Source: a virus. From it: a stretch of DNA of 28,948 nt. Below the pieces are notes generated by a model, which saw nothing but the letters and a program-made list of their open reading frames with translations, made no database searches and was not told where the DNA came from. Both the position numbers and the translations under genes were made by a program. Where the stretch lies: IMG/VR virus record IMGVR_UViG_3300008267_000258, positions 1 to 28,948 of that record. The stretch is one strand, 5' to 3'. Positions within the stretch are counted from its first letter, which is position 1, and each line of letters opens with the position of its first letter. This document shows positions 14,815 through 23,258 of the stretch, in pieces.

Positions 14815-16812
14815 ATGGTTAAGTTCCATTCATTATTAAAAGAGTTTATATTATCTGAGTTTTCTGATAAGATACTCAAACAGATGCTTGATCTGTACAA
14901 AAAACAAAAACCTAACTTAGATGATGAACAAATTCTTTACTATGTAAAGCGATTTGACCAAATTAAATCAGCATTAAAGAAAAAGGTTGAAGATAAAGAC
15001 CCAACTGTATTAGCGTTATTACCTAGAGATTTAAAATCTGATGATTCATTAAAAAAGAATTTTTATTTAGAAATTACTAGATATAAAAAATTTGATGAAT
15101 TAGAAAAATTAATTGATGGTGCTTTTTCTAAAGCTCAAGCTAAAAAGGAAAAAGAAGAATTAGTTAACAGTGCTGAAGCCGATGCTGATAAAATATATGA
15201 TAAAGATAATTTAGAAATATATAGAGGTGATGCTGAGCACAAATGTATTAAATATGGTAAAAACCAATACTATTCTTGGTGCATAGCTCGTACCCAAGGA
15301 AGTATGTACTCTGGATATCGCTTCCAGGGTGTAGGTGGAAAAAGCAGAATGTTCTATTTTGTTTTTGATAGAACACGCCCTGATAGAAAAGACGTAGGTG
15401 GTTTTGAAGATCCTTACCATGCTGTAGTAATACATGCTATGGAAAATGGGGAATACACTGTTACTGATGCTACTAATAGAGGAGACAAACCTGCTAAAAC
15501 CTGGGATGATGTAATAAAATTATTACCTGCTGAGTTAGGTAGTAAATTAAAAGGATTAGAATCTATATTTAAATATATTCCTCCAAGTAGTGAGGAAATT
15601 GCTCAAGCGGCAATGAAAGGTAAAAAATTATCTTTTGAACAATTTGCTGAATTATCATATGCTGATAAAAAAACATATGTTCAAGCAAATGCTGGTAACA
15701 GAAATATAATTGATTCTAATATATTTAAATCATTAGATTTAGATTTAAAAAATGAATGTATTAACTTTGGTAGAATATGTACTTTTGATGAATTAAAATC
15801 AAATGTTGGTCTTTTAAAAAGATATCCTGATTTTAGATTTACTAGATACCCTAAAGAACCATTACCATATCCTTTTATTCCTTATTTAAAAGATGATTTA
15901 CAACAAAAATATCTAGCGGAATTTGAAGACGAGTATTTAACTTTTGATGAAATTGAAAAATATTTCTCTGATACTACTGTAAAGAAGTATATTGATAAAC
16001 AAATTAAAAAGTTTGGATTTTTACCTCCCGAGGCTGAAAAATTCATGAGTTCATCTCAAAAACAAGTATACAACTTATATAGTATATCTTTTAAAGACAT
16101 CAGTTACAGTACTAATCCAGATATTGAAAATAGTACAATGGCTCCCTTACGTTTAGTAAGTGTTGCCCCTATTTCAGCACAAACATATAATGATTTATCT
16201 ACTCAAGAACGTAAATTATATCTTGAATTAGTTGATAAATTATTTGAACAAGGTAACGGTGTGGAAAGACATAGTGATTTCTTCATGGGTGTACCTCAAA
16301 TGATACAAATTAATAATAAAGTATTTATGCTTTGCCCTACATCTACTAACTCAGATGTATTCTCATTAATAGATGAAAATGGTAAAGTAGTTAAAAATAA
16401 CATCTATACTTTAGAAATTTATAAAAATGGACGTGAAATAGAATATGATTCTACACCTGCTGGACCCATATATAAAATTTCAGGACAAAGAACATGGTAT
16501 TTACCTCAAACCGAATATGATAGATTAAAACTATTAGATGAGGATGGGGACGAAATTAGATTTGATATGAACAACTTAGAAGAAAATAACGAATTAGTTA
16601 AAAAATTCCAAAAATTAGCAGGTATACAGACAGAAAATGAGGTTAAACCAGCTGTTGCTCCTCCAACAACTAAACCTAAACCTGGAACTAAAAATCCTTT
16701 AATTCCTCCTCCATCAGCACCTAAAAAAAGACCAGCTAAAGCTCTTAGTGAGGAAGATACACAAGAAATGATTGGAAAAATAATCCAACGTTTTAAAAAA
16801 CTACGCCAATGA
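14815..16812 (+). CDS. Large tagged protein, predicted head-packaged or structural
   Basis: 665 residues. N-terminus MVKFHSLLKE (E10), with a second site at ILSE15. Residues about 130-230 form a recognisable segment, YSWCIARTQGS followed by MFYFVFDRTRP and HAVVIHAMENGEYTVTDATNRGD, which I have seen as a recurring phage domain without assigned function. The middle contains repeated helical units, each with a P-x-x-x-x-Y or E-x-F pattern. Residues about 595-610 (LVKKFQKLAGI) are followed by a Pro/Lys-rich linker and a short basic end. It overlaps the next gene by 4 bases, suggesting equal expression of this pair. The function is unknown. Confidence 0.85.
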   Translation: MVKFHSLLKEFILSEFSDKILKQMLDLYKKQKPNLDDEQILYYVKRFDQIKSALKKKVEDKDPTVLALLPRDLKSDDSLKKNFYLEITRYKKFDELEKLIDGAFSKAQAKKEKEELVNSAEADADKIYDKDNLEIYRGDAEHKCIKYGKNQYYSWCIARTQGSMYSGYRFQGVGGKSRMFYFVFDRTRPDRKDVGGFEDPYHAVVIHAMENGEYTVTDATNRGDKPAKTWDDVIKLLPAELGSKLKGLESIFKYIPPSSEEIAQAAMKGKKLSFEQFAELSYADKKTYVQANAGNRNIIDSNIFKSLDLDLKNECINFGRICTFDELKSNVGLLKRYPDFRFTRYPKEPLPYPFIPYLKDDLQQKYLAEFEDEYLTFDEIEKYFSDTTVKKYIDKQIKKFGFLPPEAEKFMSSSQKQVYNLYSISFKDISYSTNPDIENSTMAPLRLVSVAPISAQTYNDLSTQERKLYLELVDKLFEQGNGVERHSDFFMGVPQMIQINNKVFMLCPTSTNSDVFSLIDENGKVVKNNIYTLEIYKNGREIEYDSTPAGPIYKISGQRTWYLPQTEYDRLKLLDEDGDEIRFDMNNLEENNELVKKFQKLAGIQTENEVKPAVAPPTTKPKPGTKNPLIPPPSAPKKRPAKALSEEDTQEMIGKIIQRFKKLRQ

Positions 16813-18977
16813 AGTTAACACAATTAGCTAAACAAGTAATTGAGGAAAAAATCCAACGTTTGAATGAGGTAGATTACGAGGAAATATTTTCTCCTGAAAC
16901 TATGTCTTTATTAAAAAAACAATCTAAAGACGAATTAGTAAAACTAGGAAAAAATTTAAGACAAATGATGAGTACAGCTAGTACATTACTTCCTGAACTT
17001 ATTGAAGCTGAACAACCTCATATTGATTTACTTGAGGAAATAGCTAAAGAAATTGTTACCCAAGCTTACCCTATCATTAAATATTCAAAAATTAAAATTA
17101 ATGCTAGTATAGGTAAAGGTGAACTTCCCCAAGGAATCCCAGATGAAGAAAAGGAAGAAGAGGAAAAAGAACAACCTGAGTTACCTCAACCTACTTTAAC
17201 TGGTGAGAAAAAACGCCGTATCATAAACGGAATTACTCAAGGTGCCTCTATCCGTGGCACTTTTGCATTCCTACTATTTAGAGAATATCTAGATGATCTA
17301 GGTGATGATATGATTAACCGTTACAACGAACTAATGAAATCTGTATTTGGTATTTATGATGATGAAAATGCTATTGCTCAGATGTTAGCACTATTAGCTC
17401 AAGGTCAAAAATCACAAGGGGGCGAATCTGAAGCTTACTATGATGAAGGAACAGAGACTCTTGTAATTAATGCTACAGCTATCTGTTTTCCAATGTTAGT
17501 TCACGAAATTGTAAAAGGATTATACGAGATACTATCATTACACGGATTTGGATCTGATGCTGAACAAAATAAAAAGATTGTAAGTAAAGTAGATAAATTA
17601 TCTAATGAACCCAATGATATACGTTTTGGTAAAATTATGTTTGATGCTATTAATAAAGTATATATTAAAAGTGAAATTAATGATACTAGAGTAAGAGAGC
17701 TTTTTTTTCCTGAAATGTATAAAATAGATGATGAAACTGAATTTGTTAATTTTGTTGCAAATGCACTTGAAAATAAACTAACATCTACTCAAGAAAAATG
17801 GGCAATGGATACTATGAGGGATATTGAGCGTGATTTAAAAGCTGATGATGCTAAAATTAACAAAGATATCCCTAATGATGAAGGTGATGAAGACGTATTT
17901 ACTGAAATTAAAGTTCAACCTAAAAAGACAGGATTAAATAATAAAATTAAAAAATTAGGTATAACTTTAGAAAAATATAACCTTAGTGGGAATGAAATAG
18001 GTAGCAAATATCCTTGGGTTTATGCCCAAGAAAAATTAAGTCCTACTACTAAAAAGAATGCTGAATATTTTTTTAACAACCTAAATATAACACCTACAAA
18101 AATATCTATTGGTTTGGTATATAGAGGATCATTATCTGATGAAGAATTTAATAATTTGTCTGATTTAGAAAAAATAAATAAATTAGAGACTGAACCAAAA
18201 GCAAAATCATTTTACATTGAAGGAAACTATAAAGGTACTCCTATTATTATAGCTAGAAAAGAAACACGTTCCCCAGCAGCCGGACAAACTTATTTAGTTT
18301 CCCCTTATGCTAAATTAAAATTTAATAATATTAAAGACCTACCAGCTAATGAAATTTTAGCTGCTTTAAAAATACCTAATGATGGGAATATTGATGAAAT
18401 TAAAGCTCAACCAGTTAATAGATTAATTAAGCCTACCAAAAAAGAAATCATAATTAATAAACCATATATAGACATGGATACTTCTTTTATAGAAGACTAT
18501 ATTTTAGATTATGGTGAAATTAGATTTGATATTGATTTTTTTAAATCTTCCCCGGAAATTCTTGTGAGCGGAGATGAAGATGCAATACGCGACTCCGAAT
18601 ATATTGATTTTATTTTAGATGGAAACTATAAGCTTTATTTTAATGAAGATAAAAAAGAAATTGATTATATTCTAACATTAAATGATCCTTTAAATATAAA
18701 AGATTATGCTCGAGATAGAGCAGAAATGTTATCTGATAATCCTGAAGACATAGACTTCCTTACAGAAGAAATTATGTTAGCTATAGAAACTATCCAAGAT
18801 AATATTCCTAAATACCTTGCTGCTAAAAATATATTAAAAGATAAGTTTACTATTATTAGTAATGATGAATTTAGTGTTATATTAACTTCTGATAGTCATT
18901 CATTACTTTATACTATGATAGAAAAACAAGATGGTTATTTTAATAAAAATGGAGAAATAGTAATTTATACTACATAA
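16809..18977 (+). CDS. Large tagged protein with two appended linker modules
   Basis: 722 residues. Tag-like start MKLTQLAKQVIEEKIQRLNE (E20). Residues 21-366 appear to be a core virion-type protein: an acidic Pro/Glu linker at 115-135, GASIRGTFAFLLFREYLDDLG, then a metallopeptidase-like but incomplete MLVHEIVKGLYEILSLHGF. Linkers FTE366|IKVQPKKTG and IDE530|IKAQPVNR add two C-terminal modules of about 164 and 192 residues. The first has GTPIIIARKETRS and AAGQTYLVSP; neither has a recognised motif. The modules may be cargo carried by the core and released by cleavage (inference). A terminator follows about 70 bases downstream. Confidence 0.85.
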   Translation: MKLTQLAKQVIEEKIQRLNEVDYEEIFSPETMSLLKKQSKDELVKLGKNLRQMMSTASTLLPELIEAEQPHIDLLEEIAKEIVTQAYPIIKYSKIKINASIGKGELPQGIPDEEKEEEEKEQPELPQPTLTGEKKRRIINGITQGASIRGTFAFLLFREYLDDLGDDMINRYNELMKSVFGIYDDENAIAQMLALLAQGQKSQGGESEAYYDEGTETLVINATAICFPMLVHEIVKGLYEILSLHGFGSDAEQNKKIVSKVDKLSNEPNDIRFGKIMFDAINKVYIKSEINDTRVRELFFPEMYKIDDETEFVNFVANALENKLTSTQEKWAMDTMRDIERDLKADDAKINKDIPNDEGDEDVFTEIKVQPKKTGLNNKIKKLGITLEKYNLSGNEIGSKYPWVYAQEKLSPTTKKNAEYFFNNLNITPTKISIGLVYRGSLSDEEFNNLSDLEKINKLETEPKAKSFYIEGNYKGTPIIIARKETRSPAAGQTYLVSPYAKLKFNNIKDLPANEILAALKIPNDGNIDEIKAQPVNRLIKPTKKEIIINKPYIDMDTSFIEDYILDYGEIRFDIDFFKSSPEILVSGDEDAIRDSEYIDFILDGNYKLYFNEDKKEIDYILTLNDPLNIKDYARDRAEMLSDNPEDIDFLTEEIMLAIETIQDNIPKYLAAKNILKDKFTIISNDEFSVILTSDSHSLLYTMIEKQDGYFNKNGEIVIYTT
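17904..17933 (+). repeat. E-IK-x-x-P-x-N-T-G linker, copy 8
   Basis: It encodes E|IKVQPKKTG, with FTE before the proposed cut, where the core of the 722-residue protein meets its first appended module. Confidence 0.7.
18396..18422 (+). repeat. Degenerate linker, copy 9
   Basis: It encodes E|IKAQPVNR, with IDE before the proposed cut. The TG end is lost, but the E-IK-x-x-P part is kept. Confidence 0.55.
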
Positions 18978-19047
18978 TTTAAATATGTATTATCATACAG
19001 ACTGATTCATAGCCAGTCGATTTAGAAATAAAAATTTTTTGAGATCT

Positions 19048-19076
19048 GTGGCCTCTATTTGGAGGTCACTTTTTTT
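19048..19076 (+). terminator. Intrinsic terminator
   Basis: GTGGCCTC (19048-19055), a 6-base loop and GAGGTCAC (19062-19069) form an 8-bp stem with one G-T pair, followed by seven T. The rest of the 18978-19102 gap shows only a weak 5-bp hairpin and no gene. Confidence 0.85.
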
Positions 19077-19082
19077 ATACGT

Positions 19083-19092
19083 ACATTTATAA
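19083..19092 (+). promoter_or_regulatory. Variant start-proximal box ACATTTATAA
   Basis: A one-base variant of the core box 10 bases before ATG 19103. The spacer holds AGAGG, one of the few Shine-Dalgarno-like sites in the window. Confidence 0.45.
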
Positions 19093-19102
19093 CACAGAGG
19101 AT

Positions 19103-20497
19103 ATGAATAAGAGAATTGTAATTGTAGGAGCAGGGGTTGCGGGTATCAATGCGGCAACCAAACTTGTAGATAACAACTACCCAGGCGAATTAATCACTAT
19201 TATTGATATGGGAAAAGACCCATACAATCGCAAACCCGAGGAAGTAATGACAGGCATGTTAGGTGCTGGAGGATGGTCTGATGGTAAATTGACTTACCAT
19301 ACAGCAATTGGAGGTCAATTATCTAAGTATTGTGGTGAGGAAAAAGCAATGGAACTAATGGATCAAGTTATTACTAACTTTAAACGTTTCCATCCTAAAC
19401 CAGAAGAAGTACAATGCTCAAACCCAGAAGCAGAACCTGATTTTATTAAACCACATTTTGGTTTACGATTATTCCCAGTATGGCACGTAGGTACAGATTA
19501 TCTATCTGAAATTGCTAAAAATTGGTATGATTATTTAGTTGAAAAAGGTGTACGATTTCATTGGGAAGCTAAAGTAACATCAATTTTATTTGATAAAAAT
19601 ATAGTATTTGTTAAAGAATTAAATCAATATGTTATTGATAAACAAGGTTTCCCTGATTTTGAAGTTTCATATGATAAACTTATTTTTGCAGTAGGTAAAT
19701 CAGGTATTGACTTTGCTCAAGAATTAGCTAACCAATATGAACTTCCAGATGAACCTAAGTCAGTACAAATTGGAGTTCGATTTGAAGCACCACAAAAACA
19801 CTTTCAGAAACTAATCGACATTAGTTATGATTTTAAACTTTATAGGAAATTTGAAGATAAAGGAGTATCATTACGTTCATTTTGTACAAACAATAATGCC
19901 GCTTATGTTGCTGTAGAAGAAACATATGGTGATGTTACTTACAATGGTCATGCTAAAAAAGATCCTAAATATTTAAATGGAATGACTAATTTTGGTATTA
20001 TTATGGAATTAAATAACATTAAAGATCCATTTAAATGGTCGCGTAATGTTGTAAATAAAATACAATCAAATGAAACTGGTTTATATTATAGTCCATCTCG
20101 TACTCCTTCAACAACATCAGAAGGTAATGGTGTAAGTGCAACCCAAATTAGTTGGTTAGGATTAATAGAAGTAATGGATGCGTTTGAAGGATATTTTGAA
20201 TATATTGTTAATTTTATTGATGATATGAAGAAAGTATTCCCAACACTAGAAGATGATTGGGGTATTTATATTCCTGAGGTAAAATATCTTTCACCTGAAC
20301 CTTTAGTAAGTTACAAAGACCTTAGTTTAACTAAATTTTCTAACGTACATTTCGTGGGTGATGCTTTAAGTGCAAGAGGAATTACAGTTTCTGGAGCACA
20401 AGCAATTTATGTTGCTGAATCTTTATTAGAGCAAAGCTCAATTTTAAATTACCATGATGATAAATGGTACGATGGTGATATAATCAATTTTATATAA
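19103..20497 (+). CDS. FAD-dependent oxidoreductase
   Basis: 464 residues. The N-terminus has the dinucleotide-binding motif VIVGAGVAGINAATKL (GxGxxG at 9-14). A second nucleotide-contact region is near LIFAVGKSG, and the C-terminal FVGDALSARGITVSGAQAIYVAESL matches the flavin-binding GD box that closes FAD dehydrogenases. The layout resembles uncharacterised FAD-dependent dehydrogenases (COG2509 type). The substrate is unknown. Such a full-length flavoenzyme is unusual in a phage and is best treated as an auxiliary metabolic or virion-maturation gene candidate. It has no tag or linker. It follows a terminator, so it probably starts a new transcript, and is followed 1 base later by a small gene. 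Confidence 0.88.
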   Translation: MNKRIVIVGAGVAGINAATKLVDNNYPGELITIIDMGKDPYNRKPEEVMTGMLGAGGWSDGKLTYHTAIGGQLSKYCGEEKAMELMDQVITNFKRFHPKPEEVQCSNPEAEPDFIKPHFGLRLFPVWHVGTDYLSEIAKNWYDYLVEKGVRFHWEAKVTSILFDKNIVFVKELNQYVIDKQGFPDFEVSYDKLIFAVGKSGIDFAQELANQYELPDEPKSVQIGVRFEAPQKHFQKLIDISYDFKLYRKFEDKGVSLRSFCTNNNAAYVAVEETYGDVTYNGHAKKDPKYLNGMTNFGIIMELNNIKDPFKWSRNVVNKIQSNETGLYYSPSRTPSTTSEGNGVSATQISWLGLIEVMDAFEGYFEYIVNFIDDMKKVFPTLEDDWGIYIPEVKYLSPEPLVSYKDLSLTKFSNVHFVGDALSARGITVSGAQAIYVAESLLEQSSILNYHDDKWYDGDIINFI

Positions 20498-20498
20498 T

Positions 20499-20732
20499 AT
20501 GACAACAAAATACGAATTTACAAAGAAATTGAAAAAAGCAGATGGTACAGTTGCTTATGTGTGGGAAGGTAAACTTCACAATTGGGAAGGTCCTGCTTTA
20601 ATCACTCCTGAAGGTAAAAAAGAATATTATATTCATGGAATCCAGTATACTGAGGAAAACTATAAAGAAGCATTGCGAAATAGAACTGGTATCCCTCCTA
20701 TGAAAGATCCACGATTTAAAACTAAGTTTTAG
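20499..20732 (+). CDS. Small hypothetical protein with MORN-like sequence
   Basis: 77 residues. Contains LHNWEGPALITPEGKKEYYI and HGIQYTEENY, a pattern of Trp/Gly/Pro-rich strands similar to MORN-type units seen in small phage proteins. It starts one base after the FAD gene and is likely co-translated. No tag. The function is unknown. Confidence 0.75.
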   Translation: MTTKYEFTKKLKKADGTVAYVWEGKLHNWEGPALITPEGKKEYYIHGIQYTEENYKEALRNRTGIPPMKDPRFKTKF

Positions 20733-20748
20733 TTTTCTGTAATTAGGT

Positions 20749-20759
20749 AATATTTATAA
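20749..20759 (+). promoter_or_regulatory. AATATTTATAA start-proximal box
   Basis: An exact copy 12 bases before ATG 20772, the longest spacing among the copies. Confidence 0.55.
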
Positions 20760-20771
20760 CAAAATATTATA

Positions 20772-21752
20772 ATGGATAACTTTGATTTACACAAGTATTT
20801 AAGAAATAACCCTTTATTGACTGAGTCAGTTGATAATAAACTAACCAAAAAGAAAGTAAAAGAAATGGTTAGAGAGATGGCTAAAGGAACTATAAATACT
20901 CCTGATGAAACTAACTTAAATAAAGCTATTGGAAATGCTCCTAACGTAGTAGCAAAATTATCTTTTATTAATCAACCTACGGAATTAGATGGCGCTTTTA
21001 AAGTTGCATTAGACTTTTCAGAACTTAAAAATGTTTCTAAATCTACAGTAATAGCTGCCCTTAAACGAGCTATGGATGAGTTATCTCCTGATTCTCAAGC
21101 TATTAATACTGTTGGTGATCCTATTGGACCTAATTCTAAAAACTTTGCAGGCCCTACACAAAGAGCTGATGGAACCTATGATGTAAGCAGTATGAAACCT
21201 ATTCAAACTATGAAAGAAGGAGAAATCAACGAAATGGCTCGTATTGCTAAACCTTCTAAATTAGCTGATGATTGGGAAGAAAAAATGGCTAACTTACCTG
21301 ACCGCTTTAAGAAAAGTACTCGTTTCGATCGTGTAATCAAGTATTTCCAAAAATATAAAGATAAAATTGGTCAACCTATTAACCCTAATACTGATCCTCT
21401 TACAGCAAAAGCAATTGATTTTTATGGTACTTTAGCCCACATTGCAGACGAGGAATTCCAATCATCAGATACAGCTAGTGCTGCACCTATCGTTTCTGCT
21501 TTAAAAGATGCTGGTGTTGTAGTTTCAGGTGATTTCGTAACCGAACCAGCTAAATACAGTAAAGAACCATCAGTACCTGGTGCTAAAGGAAGACCTAAAA
21601 CCGAAACCGGTTACTTCCAAAATGCTATGGCTAAGTTTAAAGAAGGTAACTATGAATTTTCTCCTGAAGAGCAAAACGCTTTAGAAAATATGGTTAAAGC
21701 ATTACAAGCTGCCTTGACTAAAAAACCTGAGCCAAAAGCTAAAAAGAAGTAA
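20772..21752 (+). CDS. Tagged Ala/Lys-rich protein, predicted head-packaged
   Basis: 326 residues. It starts with MDNFDLHKYLRNNPLLTES, a diverged form of the MDNFDLKQF tag. A possible site is LTE18|S. A stronger internal site is EINE154|M, dividing the protein into an N-terminal helical part and a C-terminal Ala/Lys-rich part that ends in KKPEPKAKKK. The middle contains LPDRFKKSTRFDRVIKYFQK. The composition suggests a DNA-associated internal head protein. The enzymatic role is unknown. The next gene starts 4 bases downstream with the same type of tag. Confidence 0.82.
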   Translation: MDNFDLHKYLRNNPLLTESVDNKLTKKKVKEMVREMAKGTINTPDETNLNKAIGNAPNVVAKLSFINQPTELDGAFKVALDFSELKNVSKSTVIAALKRAMDELSPDSQAINTVGDPIGPNSKNFAGPTQRADGTYDVSSMKPIQTMKEGEINEMARIAKPSKLADDWEEKMANLPDRFKKSTRFDRVIKYFQKYKDKIGQPINPNTDPLTAKAIDFYGTLAHIADEEFQSSDTASAAPIVSALKDAGVVVSGDFVTEPAKYSKEPSVPGAKGRPKTETGYFQNAMAKFKEGNYEFSPEEQNALENMVKALQAALTKKPEPKAKKK

Positions 21753-21756
21753 AGTA

Positions 21757-21831
21757 ATGGATTCATTTAACTTAAAGCAATTTCTGGTTGAGAACAAACT
21801 TACTGAAAACAGCAAGTTAAATGAAATAAAA
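21757..21831 (+). repeat. Tag cassette, duplicated copy A
   Basis: The first 23 codons plus the linker start. It shares uninterrupted identical stretches of 18 and 24 bases with 22563-22640. The nucleotide identity includes silent positions, indicating recent duplication or gene conversion of the tag. Confidence 0.7.
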
Positions 21832-22566
21832 GAACCAGATTTAATATTACTAGAAGCTGTTAGAGTTTCTAATCCTAAAGACCCGTTGTGGAATACTTAT
21901 CGCATACATGCTAATGATTTAGATATGAATGGATACACAGTAAGTATTCTCCCACAATCACAAGTGTTAGGTTCACTTATTTCTAAAATTATTGATCTTA
22001 AAAAACGTGGTGAGGTTGTCCCAACAACAGATACTAGCAATGATAGTTACATGTACAGATATATTTTAAAGTTATCTGATGAATCCGCAAACAACAACCA
22101 AGCTATACAAAAATTATTTACCGTTACTAAATTAACACCCAGCCCTGTCCCTAAAGCAGAAGCAGAAAAAATAAAACGCGATACAGCTAAAGCTGACATA
22201 AATTCATTTAAAAACAAAGGAGCATCAACAGCGGCTAAATCTACTTCTCAAAGTGCTCCTACTATGCCAGGTAAAGTTAAAGTAAAAGACTTACGTAGTT
22301 TAGCAACTGAACTATTTTCTGATGAAAATTTACAATTCTATGAAGAAGATGGTACTATAATGTTTGATCAATATGCTTTCCAATTATTAATGGCTTCTAG
22401 TTTACCCGACTCACTTAAAGCTGACTTCGACTTAGTTAACCGTGATAAAAATAATACTAAAGATCCATTAACTGGAGAAAAAATTCCATATGGGAATAAA
22501 ATAATTCCACCAACTTCTAAAATATATAAAACTTTATTTACATTTAAAGACGCTTTTAAACCATGA
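21757..22566 (+). CDS. Tagged protein, predicted head-packaged
   Basis: 269 residues. The tag MDSFNLKQFLVENK... KLNE (E23) is followed by IKEPD, a truncated linker without P-x-N-T-G. The body has a beta-rich region at 30-110, a Ser/Ala/Lys-rich linker at about 130-170 and a C-terminal region (KVKVKDLRSLATELF, then DPLTGEKIPYGNKI). No catalytic motif is evident. The tag DNA is almost identical to that of the next gene. The stop overlaps the next start by 4 bases (ATGATAG). Confidence 0.82.
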   Translation: MDSFNLKQFLVENKLTENSKLNEIKEPDLILLEAVRVSNPKDPLWNTYRIHANDLDMNGYTVSILPQSQVLGSLISKIIDLKKRGEVVPTTDTSNDSYMYRYILKLSDESANNNQAIQKLFTVTKLTPSPVPKAEAEKIKRDTAKADINSFKNKGASTAAKSTSQSAPTMPGKVKVKDLRSLATELFSDENLQFYEEDGTIMFDQYAFQLLMASSLPDSLKADFDLVNRDKNNTKDPLTGEKIPYGNKIIPPTSKIYKTLFTFKDAFKP

Positions 22567-22640
22567 TAGATAACTTTGATTTAAAGCAATTTCTGGTTAA
22601 AAACAAACTTACTGAAAACAGCAAGCTAGATGAAATTAAA
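22563..22640 (+). repeat. Tag cassette, duplicated copy B
   Basis: The partner of the copy at 21757-21831, identical in the codons for LKQFLV and for NKLTENSK. It encodes LDE|IK at its end. Confidence 0.7.
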
Positions 22641-22952
22641 GCTACTCCCAAAAATACAGGACTTGTAACCCCTAAACAACTAGCTACAGATTTAGTTAAC
22701 CAAACTCAACCTGATTTTGAAGAAGATGAATATATTGTTGTTTCAACCCCAATAAGTGAAGTAAATCCTAAATTTGTTAAATACCTAAAATCATTACCCA
22801 CCGATAACGATTATCCTTATCAAAGTGGTATAGCGACTTTTGATATTGTTTACAATGGCATTGAGTGGAAGATTATGTTTTATTTAATAGATGCTACGGT
22901 AAATAATGAAATTTATGATGAAGATATGATTATGTTTGAATTATCCTACTAA
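22563..22952 (+). CDS. Small tagged protein, predicted head-packaged
   Basis: 129 residues. The tag MIDNFDLKQFLVKNK... KLDE (E24) is followed by linker IKATPKNTG. The rest is acidic and beta-rich (EEDEYIVVSTPISEV, then GIATFDIVYNGIEWKIMFYL) with no enzyme motif. The stop TAA 22950-22952 is followed in the same frame by ATA ATG AAA and a further linker-module ORF, so the gene may once have been longer or may be read through. Confidence 0.82.
   Translation: MIDNFDLKQFLVKNKLTENSKLDEIKATPKNTGLVTPKQLATDLVNQTQPDFEEDEYIVVSTPISEVNPKFVKYLKSLPTDNDYPYQSGIATFDIVYNGIEWKIMFYLIDATVNNEIYDEDMIMFELSY
22632..22661 (+). repeat. E-IK-x-x-P-x-N-T-G linker, copy 11
   Basis: It encodes E|IKATPKNTG after LDE, directly behind the tag. 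Confidence 0.7.
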
Positions 22953-22955
22953 ATA

Positions 22956-22982
22956 ATGAAACTTCAACCAGCTAATACAGGT
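22956..22982 (+). repeat. Linker, copy 12 (M for I)
   Basis: It encodes MKLQPANTG, closest to copy 4 (IKLQPKNTG). The usual glutamate codon before it is replaced by the TAA-ATA junction. Confidence 0.6.
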
Positions 22983-23258
22983 GTCGGTAGTCAACTAAAT
23001 AAACAAGTTGACGTTGTATCTCGTGAAGAACAAGATGAGGATAGTTTTGAATACGTTGATGTTGAAAAATTAAAAAAAGAATTAAAATATAAATATTTTA
23101 CTGATTTATTTGATTCACCTAAAACATTTAATGATGGTTTACTTAGTTATCTTGGTGATATTGTAGATTTTGATGAGCCTGATAGCTATAAAAATATGAC
23201 TCTAAGAGAATTAATAAAAGATTTTAGGTTATGGTTTTTTAACTTTACTACAGATTAG
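22956..23258 (+). CDS. Linker-module ORF without its own tag
   Basis: 100 residues. It begins MKLQPANTGVGSQL, which is the linker with M in place of I, so this start lies inside a linker rather than at a normal gene start. It lies in the same frame as the preceding gene, separated only by TAA and ATA. The body is acidic and helical (YVDVEKLKKELKYKYF). It is probably the last module of a former or read-through polyprotein; independent translation from ATG 22956 is possible but no box or ribosome site precedes it. An intrinsic terminator overlaps its stop. Confidence 0.65.
   Translation: MKLQPANTGVGSQLNKQVDVVSREEQDEDSFEYVDVEKLKKELKYKYFTDLFDSPKTFNDGLLSYLGDIVDFDEPDSYKNMTLRELIKDFRLWFFNFTTD

Noticed and set aside
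17497-17550. HEIVKG in the 722-residue protein as a zinc peptidase site
   Set aside because: The second histidine of HExxH is missing, so it is not supported as a catalytic motif.
18978-19047. Possible tRNA or small RNA before the 19048 terminator
   Set aside because: Only a 5-bp hairpin is present. There is no acceptor stem, T-loop or cloverleaf; it is most likely untranslated trailer.
265-23000. The repeated linkers as a CRISPR array or DNA-level tandem repeat
   Set aside because: Copies are widely spaced, in coding frame and conserved as peptide with silent changes; there are no regular spacers.
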